DNA of 11,021 nt. It comes from Betaproteobacteria bacterium. GTDB taxonomy: Bacteria; Pseudomonadota; Gammaproteobacteria; Burkholderiales; SG8-39. Of this stretch, positions 6,765-11,021 are shown one piece after another. Made by a program: the position numbers and the translations under genes. Within the stretch, counting starts at the first letter, position 1. Each line of letters begins with the position of its first letter. The stretch is taken from the NCBI GenBank assembly GCA_019237595.1, contig JAFAGU010000130.1, forward strand, positions 1 to 11,021, given 5' to 3'. Below the pieces are notes generated by a model. That model was not told the origin of the DNA, searched no databases, and saw only the letters and a program-made list of their open reading frames with translations.

Positions 6765-6843
6765 GCTGAAGATCCGCCGGGAAGGTGCCGTCGGCTGGAT
6801 CGTGCTTTCCAACCCCCACAAGCTGAGGCCCTTGAAGCGCTAG
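6757..6843 (+). pseudogene. Truncated crotonase (enoyl-CoA hydratase family) gene, N-terminal stub
   Basis: A frame starting with GTG 6757, overlapping the end of the large TRAP permease gene by eight bases, encodes 28 residues and then TAG. The first 23 (MGELKIRREGAVGWIVLSNP, then HKL) read like the N-terminus of an enoyl-CoA hydratase/isomerase: the EGAVGWIVLSNPxK strand-turn normally continues to NALS and a further 230 residues. Here homology stops after HKL and the frame ends RPLKR-stop. GTG start and overlap with the upstream gene are what an intact fourth operon gene would show, so this looks like a gene whose body has been lost. The last bases overlap the 3' end of the intact minus-strand crotonase gene. 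Whether the stub is translated is unknown. Confidence 0.65.
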
Positions 6844-6854
6844 CGGCCCTTGAA
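6827..6854. repeat. 10-bp direct repeat at the crotonase junction
   Basis: GGCCCTTGAA occurs at 6827-6836 and again at 6845-6854, 18 bp apart, spanning the end of the truncated plus-strand crotonase and the end of the intact minus-strand one. The second copy encodes Phe-Lys-Gly of the intact gene's C-terminus. The first copy, read on the minus strand, gives an in-frame repeat of that FKG just after the stop. It may be a small duplication or the scar of the event that removed the stub's body. Confidence 0.55.
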
Positions 6855-7619
6855 ATCGGGCTTGCGCTTGGCAAGGAAGGCGGCGACGCCCTCGCGGAAA
6901 TCCTCGGTGTCGAAGCAGGCGTAGCTCTCGTCGCGCTCCGAGTCGGAGAGCGGTTTCGCCTCGGCGAGCCGGCGGACGAATTTCTTGTGCCAGCGCGCGG
7001 CAAGCGGCGCTCCTTCTGCGATGCGCGCCGCTGTAGCGTAGGCCTCTTGTAGGACCTTTGCGTCGTCGACCACTCGGTTCACGAGGCCCTTCTCGCACGC
7101 TTCCTGCGCGTGCCAGATGCGGCCCTCGAGGAGGATCTCGAGTGTCGCCGCGCGCCCGACGACGCGCATCATGCCTTCGAGCTCGTCGTAGGCCTCGACG
7201 AGGCCGAGGTTCTTGACCGGCACGCCGAAGCGCGACGAGCTGCCGCAAATGCGCAGGTCGGCTTGCGTCGCAACGAGCAGCCCTCCGCCCACGCAAGCGC
7301 CCTGGATCGCCGCCACCACGGGATGACGGCACGCCGCGACCTTTTTCATCGCGCCGGCCACACGCTCGCCGTAGGCCTTTGCCTGGCCGGAATTGGCGCG
7401 TTCTGTCTTGAACGCCGCGATGTCCGCGCCGGCGGCGAATGCCTTGTCTCCGGCGCCGCGAACGACGATGCAGCGAAGGGATTCGTCGCGGTCGAGCTCC
7501 GCTGCGATGTCTCCCAGGCGCTCCCACATGGCGAGCGAAAGCGCATTCATGCGCTCGGGATTGCTGAGCGTGACGGTCGCGATCGCGCCTTCGCGCGCAA
7601 CGAGGACTTCACCGATCAC
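6840..7619 (-). CDS. Crotonase-fold protein (enoyl-CoA hydratase/isomerase family) lacking the canonical catalytic glutamates
   Basis: This 259-residue cytoplasmic protein is a full-length crotonase, a family acting on acyl-CoA thioesters. The N-terminus has TLSNPERMNALS (17-28). The oxyanion-hole segments are AFAAGADI (60-67) and IQGACVGGG (105-113), the two glycine/alanine backbone sites that hold the thioester carbonyl. The end EDFREGVAAFLAKRKPDFKGR is standard. Where hydratases have Glu in GGGCE and FGxPE, this protein has Leu115 and Val135. The usual GAGGTQRL loop is replaced by EAYDELEG (142-149), which supplies acidic residues instead. It is therefore probably not a simple hydratase; an isomerase, decarboxylase or other crotonase reaction is possible. 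The start is GTG 7619, preceded by GGGAGG four bases away and inside the end of the tctA gene (11-bp overlap). It is the last gene of the TTT operon. Confidence 0.88.
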   Translation of the reverse strand: MIGEVLVAREGAIATVTLSNPERMNALSLAMWERLGDIAAELDRDESLRCIVVRGAGDKAFAAGADIAAFKTERANSGQAKAYGERVAGAMKKVAACRHPVVAAIQGACVGGGLLVATQADLRICGSSSRFGVPVKNLGLVEAYDELEGMMRVVGRAATLEILLEGRIWHAQEACEKGLVNRVVDDAKVLQEAYATAARIAEGAPLAARWHKKFVRRLAEAKPLSDSERDESYACFDTEDFREGVAAFLAKRKPDFKGR

Positions 7620-9108
7620 GGCGCCTCCCGATCCCGAGGAGCCGCGCAAGCAGCGGCCAGAAGAGCAGCACAAGTGCAAGCGTCGTGATCGTGCCGACGA
7701 GCCCGTTCGACCAGAACACCCGGAGGTCGCCGCCGGAGCCGATCATCGAGAGGCGGAAGGCATCCTCGGCGCGATTCCCGAGCACGAGCGCCAGCGTGAA
7801 GGGCGCGAGCGGGATCCCGATCTTCTTGAAGACGTAGCCCACCACGCCGAAAAGGAGCATCAGCCAGATGTCGAACATCGCGTTCTGGATCGCGAAGGCG
7901 CCGATCGCGCACGAGACCACGATCATCGGCGCGATGGCGGCGAAGGGCACGCGCAGCACCGAGGCGAAGAGCGGGACGGTGGAAAGGACCATGACGAGCC
8001 CCACGACATTACCAAGGTACATCGAGGCTATCAGCCCCCATGCGAAATCCTTGTGATCGACGAAGAGCAGCGGGCCGGGGTTGAGGCCCCATACCATGAG
8101 CCCGCCCAGCAGGATCGCCGCCGTACCCGAGCCGGGAATGCCGAGCGCGAGCATCGGCAGGAGGGCGGACGTGCCCGAGGCGTGGGCCGCGGTTTCCGGC
8201 GCAAAGACGCCCTCGATGCGTCCCTTGCCGAAGCTCTCCGGATCCTTCGAAAAGCGTTTCGCGAGGTTGTAGCCCATGAACGAGGCCGCGATGGCCCCGC
8301 CCGGCGTGATGCCGAGCCAGCAGCCGATCGCCGAAGAGCGAAGGAGCGTCACCCAGTAGCGCGGCAGGTCCTTCCAGACCCCGAGCACCACCCGCAGGCT
8401 GATGCTCGCCGCATGGCCGCGCAGCGCGAGCCGCTCCTCCATCGTGACGAGGATCTCGCTGATCCCGAAAAGGCCGATGACGGCGACGAGGAAGTTGATC
8501 CCGCGATAGAGCTCCGCCCAGCCGAACGTCATGCGAAGCTGCGAGGACACGGTGTCCATGCCCACGCCGGCGAGGAGCAGTCCGAGCGACATGGAGATCA
8601 CGGTCTTGTGTTTTTCCTCGCGGCCGAGCCCGACGAAGGAGCAGAACGTCAGCAGGTAGACGGCGAAGAACTCCGGCGACCCGAAGCGCAGCGCGAAGGA
8701 CGCGATCCCGGGCGCAAGGAAAGTGATCAGGAGCACCGCGACGAGGGAACCAATGAAGGAGGACGTGAAGGCGGCGGTAAGCGCTTCGGCGGCGCGCCCC
8801 TGCTGCGCCATGGGATAGCCATCGAAGGTCGTCGCCACCGACCAGGCCTCGCCAGGGATGTTGAAGAGGATCGAGGTGATGGCGCCGCCGAAGAGCGCGC
8901 CCCAATAGATGCACGAGAGCATCACGATCGCGGAAGTGGGATCCATCGTGAACGTGAGCGGAAGCAGGATCGCCACGCCGTTCGGGCCGCCCAGCCCGGG
9001 CAGCACGCCGACGAAGATGCCGAGCACGAGGCCCACCATCATGAGGGCGAGGATCTTCCACGTCAGGAGGACCTTGAACCCGAAGAAGAGCAGCTCGAGC
9101 GCTTCCAT
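7609..9108 (-). CDS. tctA: Tripartite tricarboxylate transporter large permease (TctA family)
   Basis: This 499-residue inner-membrane protein is the large permease of a TTT carboxylate importer, with about 11-12 hydrophobic segments. It shows both internal signature regions of the family. The first is GVLPGLGGPNGVAILLPLTF (34-53), followed by IYWGALFGGAITSILFNIPGE and TTFDGYPMAQQGRAAEAL. The second is GITPGGAIAASFMGYNLAKR, continuing to GVFAPETAAHASGTSALLPM and LALGIPGSGTAAILLGGL. Length matches the usual 500 residues. It starts four bases after the small-subunit gene and its last codons contain the ribosome site and GTG of the crotonase gene. The protein works with TctC outside and TctB in the membrane, probably driven by the proton or sodium gradient. 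Substrate cannot be read from the permease. Confidence 0.95.
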   Translation of the reverse strand: MEALELLFFGFKVLLTWKILALMMVGLVLGIFVGVLPGLGGPNGVAILLPLTFTMDPTSAIVMLSCIYWGALFGGAITSILFNIPGEAWSVATTFDGYPMAQQGRAAEALTAAFTSSFIGSLVAVLLITFLAPGIASFALRFGSPEFFAVYLLTFCSFVGLGREEKHKTVISMSLGLLLAGVGMDTVSSQLRMTFGWAELYRGINFLVAVIGLFGISEILVTMEERLALRGHAASISLRVVLGVWKDLPRYWVTLLRSSAIGCWLGITPGGAIAASFMGYNLAKRFSKDPESFGKGRIEGVFAPETAAHASGTSALLPMLALGIPGSGTAAILLGGLMVWGLNPGPLLFVDHKDFAWGLIASMYLGNVVGLVMVLSTVPLFASVLRVPFAAIAPMIVVSCAIGAFAIQNAMFDIWLMLLFGVVGYVFKKIGIPLAPFTLALVLGNRAEDAFRLSMIGSGGDLRVFWSNGLVGTITTLALVLLFWPLLARLLGIGRRRDR

Positions 9109-9112
9109 GCGG

Positions 9113-9628
9113 CTAGCGGCCGAAGAGCGCCTCGAGCGGTCCCTTCGGCATCAGGACGTCGAAGGCGATCTCGAAGGTGACGAACATCGCCGCGGAAAAG
9201 AGGAATGCCGTGAGGAGGCATTTCCAGGCGGCGATCCGCCCAACGAAGTACATGAAGCCCGCCACGAGCAGGAAGCTCGCAACGTAGAGCCCGAGCCACT
9301 GGGTGACGAGGCAGAAAGCGAGCGTCGGGAAAAAGACCTGGGCGACGCGAGCGAGCTGCTGACGCGTGACGAACGTATCGCTCGCCTGCGTTCTCGCGAT
9401 GAGCTCGCGAGCGAGACCGAAGAGACTCGCGGCGCCGAGGATTACCGAGAGGTAGAACGGGAAATAGCCCGGCCGCGGACCCGTCGGATCCCACCCGATG
9501 CCGGTGTGCCAGTTGTCGAACCCGAGCAGCGCGGCCAGCCCGAGCAGGCAGGCGTAGACCGCGATCTCGACCGAGCGGTTCGAGGCAACCGGCGAGCCGG
9601 CGTCCGCCTCGTCCTGCGAGCGCTCCAT
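9113..9628 (-). CDS. tctB: Tripartite tricarboxylate transporter small permease (TctB family)
   Basis: This 171-residue membrane protein has the TctB pattern: a hydrophilic N-terminus (1-19), then hydrophobic segments at about 20-37, 56-75, 98-112, 113-130 and 136-156. The marker GIGWDPTGPRPGYFPFYL (43-60), a glycine/proline/phenylalanine-rich turn before the second helix, is typical of the family. It ends in IAFDVLMPKGPLEALFG, which resembles the usual F-x-x-LL-x-V-x-LP-x-G ending. Its ATG shares one base with the binding-protein stop (TGATG), so translation is probably coupled. It is the poorly conserved partner of TctA; no catalytic role is known. Confidence 0.9.
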   Translation of the reverse strand: MERSQDEADAGSPVASNRSVEIAVYACLLGLAALLGFDNWHTGIGWDPTGPRPGYFPFYLSVILGAASLFGLARELIARTQASDTFVTRQQLARVAQVFFPTLAFCLVTQWLGLYVASFLLVAGFMYFVGRIAAWKCLLTAFLFSAAMFVTFEIAFDVLMPKGPLEALFGR

Positions 9629-10623
9629 CAGTTCGCCACGAAGCCCGCTTCGGTCATCAGCCCCTTATTGAGCGCGTCGTCCTCCTCGAGGAATTTCAGC
9701 ATGTCCTTCCCCGTGAGGAAGATCGGCTTCAGGGCCTGCTTCTCCATGTAGTCCTTGTATTCCGGGGTCTGCGTGACCTTGCGGAAGAGCTCGACGTAGA
9801 ACGCGGTCTGCTCGGGCGTCACCTTCCCGGGCAGGAACATCGCCCTGAGCATCAGGTACTGGACGTCCACGCCCTGCTCCTTGCAGGTCGGGATGTCGTT
9901 CCACGATTGCGTGTCGGTCACCTTGCCCTTGTACTGGATGCGGTCCTTGTCGAACACGCAGAGCGGCCGGACTTGCCCCGCTCGCCAGACTTCCAGGTTC
10001 TCCGAGGGATTGTTCACGTTGGACTGCGTGTGGTTGCCGACGAGCTGGGTCGCCGCCTCGCCGCCCGACTTGAAGGGCAGGTACACGAACTTGGCGCCCG
10101 TCTTCTTCTCGAGGAAGACGGTGAGGACGTGGTCCTCGCGCTTGGAGCCCGTGCCGCCCATCTTGAAGGGCGGGTTCGCGCCTTTCGCGGCGTCGGTGAA
10201 CTCCTTCACCGTCTTGTAGGGAAGCTGCGCGTTCGTCCAGAGGACGAACTCATCGAGCGCCACGACGGATACCGGGGTGAGCTCGCGCCAGTCGAAGGGG
10301 ATCTTCGCCGAGAGCGGCAGCATGTAGATGAGCGAGTAGGCGATCAGCACCTTGTTCGGGTCGCCGGCGCTCGACTTCATGTACATGAGCGCCTCGCCGC
10401 CGGAAGCGCCGCCCTTGAGCGAGACGACGATCGGCTGCTTCATCAGCTTGTTCTTCTGCACGGCGAGCTGCATCATGCGCGCCATCTGGTCCGAGGCGCC
10501 GCCGGCGCCGGCTGCCACCACGATTTCGACCGGTTTCGTCGGTTCCCATGAGGCGCCAGCGCTCGCGGCGACGAAAAGCGACGAAGCGGCGGCGAGCGCC
10601 GCCATTCCACGCAACTTAAGCAT
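9628..10623 (-). CDS. tctC: Tripartite tricarboxylate transporter substrate-binding protein (TctC/Bug family)
   Basis: This 331-residue precursor is a periplasmic carboxylate-binding protein of the TctC (Bug) family, a group greatly expanded in betaproteobacteria. A Sec signal peptide spans about 1-24 (MLKLRG, hydrophobic AALAAASSLFVAASAGA). The mature N-terminus has the hallmark PTKPVEIVVAAGAGGASDQMAR (28-49), the loop that holds the ligand carboxylate through backbone contacts. Later family features are MGGTGSKREDHV, VYLPFKSGGEAATQLVG and SWNDIPTCKEQGVDVQY. It follows the aminotransferase gene by 24 bp and has a strong AGGAGGAGG site five bases before its ATG. The aminotransferase neighbour may hint at an amino- or oxo-acid-related ligand, but this is weak. 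Family certain; ligand unknown. Confidence 0.94.
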   Translation of the reverse strand: MLKLRGMAALAAASSLFVAASAGASWEPTKPVEIVVAAGAGGASDQMARMMQLAVQKNKLMKQPIVVSLKGGASGGEALMYMKSSAGDPNKVLIAYSLIYMLPLSAKIPFDWRELTPVSVVALDEFVLWTNAQLPYKTVKEFTDAAKGANPPFKMGGTGSKREDHVLTVFLEKKTGAKFVYLPFKSGGEAATQLVGNHTQSNVNNPSENLEVWRAGQVRPLCVFDKDRIQYKGKVTDTQSWNDIPTCKEQGVDVQYLMLRAMFLPGKVTPEQTAFYVELFRKVTQTPEYKDYMEKQALKPIFLTGKDMLKFLEEDDALNKGLMTEAGFVAN

Positions 10624-10628
10624 CCAAT

Positions 10629-10637
10629 CCTCCTCCT
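10629..10637 (-). promoter_or_regulatory. Strong Shine-Dalgarno of the TctC gene
   Basis: On the minus strand AGGAGGAGG lies five bases before the ATG at 10623, within the 24-bp gap after the aminotransferase gene. It fixes the start and suggests TctC is made at a high level relative to the membrane subunits that follow. Confidence 0.75.
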
Positions 10638-10647
10638 GCTGGTTTTG

Positions 10648-11021
10648 TCAGGCGGCCGCGCGGGCCGGTGCCTTGGCGCAGTCGGCGAGGTATTGCATCG
10701 CCGCCGCCACGCCTTCCTTCTTGACCGGAATACCCGCGAGCCCCAGCCCCATTTCGACGCCGGCAAGCGTGCCGGCGAGCGCGAGGTCGTTGAAATCGCC
10801 GAGGTGCCCAATGCGGAATACCTTTCCCGAGAGCTTTCCGAGCCCGGTGCCGAGGGACATGTCGAAAGCGTCGAGGATCACCTTGCGCACCCGGTCTGCG
10901 TCGTGCCCGGGCGGCGTCAGTACCGCAGTGAGCGAGCCCGAATACTCGCGCGGATCCGCGGCGAGCACCTCTAGGCCCCACGCTCGGACGGCGCGGCGAG
11001 TCGCTTCGCCGTGCCGCTGGT
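10648..11021 (-). CDS. Class V aminotransferase, serine/alanine--glyoxylate aminotransferase type (C-terminal part, cut by window edge)
   Basis: The minus-strand frame is open to the window edge and ends at TGA 10648-10650, giving about 123 C-terminal residues. They begin QRHGEATRRAVRAWGLEVLAADPREYSGSLTAVLTPPGHDAD and include FRIGHLGDFNDLALAGTLAGVEMGL. The R-I-G-H-x-G-D-F-N motif is characteristic of the small domain of serine--glyoxylate and alanine--glyoxylate aminotransferases, PLP enzymes that move an amino group from serine or alanine to glyoxylate. Its arginine contacts the substrate carboxylate. The PLP lysine lies in the missing N-terminal part. A GTG at 10968 falls in the middle of the domain and is not the real start. 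The gene is 24 bp upstream of tctC and is probably co-transcribed with the transporter and crotonase genes; the operon promoter is outside the window. Confidence 0.88.
   Translation of the reverse strand, partial: QRHGEATRRAVRAWGLEVLAADPREYSGSLTAVLTPPGHDADRVRKVILDAFDMSLGTGLGKLSGKVFRIGHLGDFNDLALAGTLAGVEMGLGLAGIPVKKEGVAAAMQYLADCAKAPARAAA

Noticed and set aside
6757..6843. Crotonase stub as a regulatory leader peptide
   Set aside because: The family-like N-terminal sequence and overlap with dctM are explained more simply as a remnant gene. There is no attenuator-like structure or repeated codon run.
7393..9180. 595-codon open frame on the plus strand
   Set aside because: It lies antisense to tctA and the crotonase gene, and is rich in Arg, Glu, His and Asp without any domain pattern. 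It is a typical GC-rich shadow frame; the minus-strand proteins are recognisable families.
1..11021. CRISPR, insertion sequence, phage or defence system
   Set aside because: No regularly spaced repeats, transposase, integrase, Cas or toxin-antitoxin sequence was seen on either strand. All long real frames are metabolic, transport or envelope genes.

Overview
The window is high-GC DNA with short gaps, ATGA-type overlaps and strong AGGAGG ribosome binding sites. Tripartite tricarboxylate (TTT) and TRAP transporters sit beside CoA-ester genes. This gene content and style suggest a betaproteobacterium of the Burkholderiales type, possibly environmental; that is an inference, as no rRNA or marker gene is present. 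All features can be read from the sequence, but no database search was run.

Layout. (1) Positions 1-1617, + strand: a HAD-IIB phosphatase translationally coupled (ATGA overlap) to a TauE/SafE-family membrane exporter. A further upstream gene probably ends at base 29. (2) 1735-2208, + strand: a small exported protein with two EF-hands and a BON domain. (3) 2205-3680, - strand: a malonyl-CoA synthetase (MatB-type) acyl-CoA ligase, tail to tail with the EF-hand/BON gene, the two stop codons sharing one CTAG. (4) 3834-6764, + strand: a complete TRAP transporter (substrate-binding protein, small and large permease), divergent from matB across a 153-bp spacer that holds an inverted repeat and promoter-like sequences. 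(5) 6757-6843, + strand: a 28-codon stub of a crotonase (enoyl-CoA hydratase family) gene starting inside the end of the large permease gene. (6) 11021-6840, - strand: a five-gene operon of a class V aminotransferase (cut by the window edge), TctC, TctB, TctA and a full-length crotonase, with gaps or overlaps of 24, -1, 4 and -11 bp.

How the genes may work together. Two unrelated binding-protein-dependent carboxylate importers lie back to back, and each has a crotonase gene, one broken and one intact, at its 3' end. With MatB, which makes malonyl-CoA or a similar CoA thioester from a free dicarboxylate, the block looks like a small-carboxylate uptake and CoA-activation locus. In known systems a MatB/TRAP pair imports and activates malonate, but the usual malonyl-CoA decarboxylase (MatA) is not in this window. 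The intact crotonase lacks both canonical hydratase glutamates, so its reaction is open.

No CRISPR, rRNA, tRNA, insertion sequence or phage gene was seen. The points most worth a second look are the crotonase stub and its junction, the atypical intact crotonase, and the matB/TRAP intergenic region.
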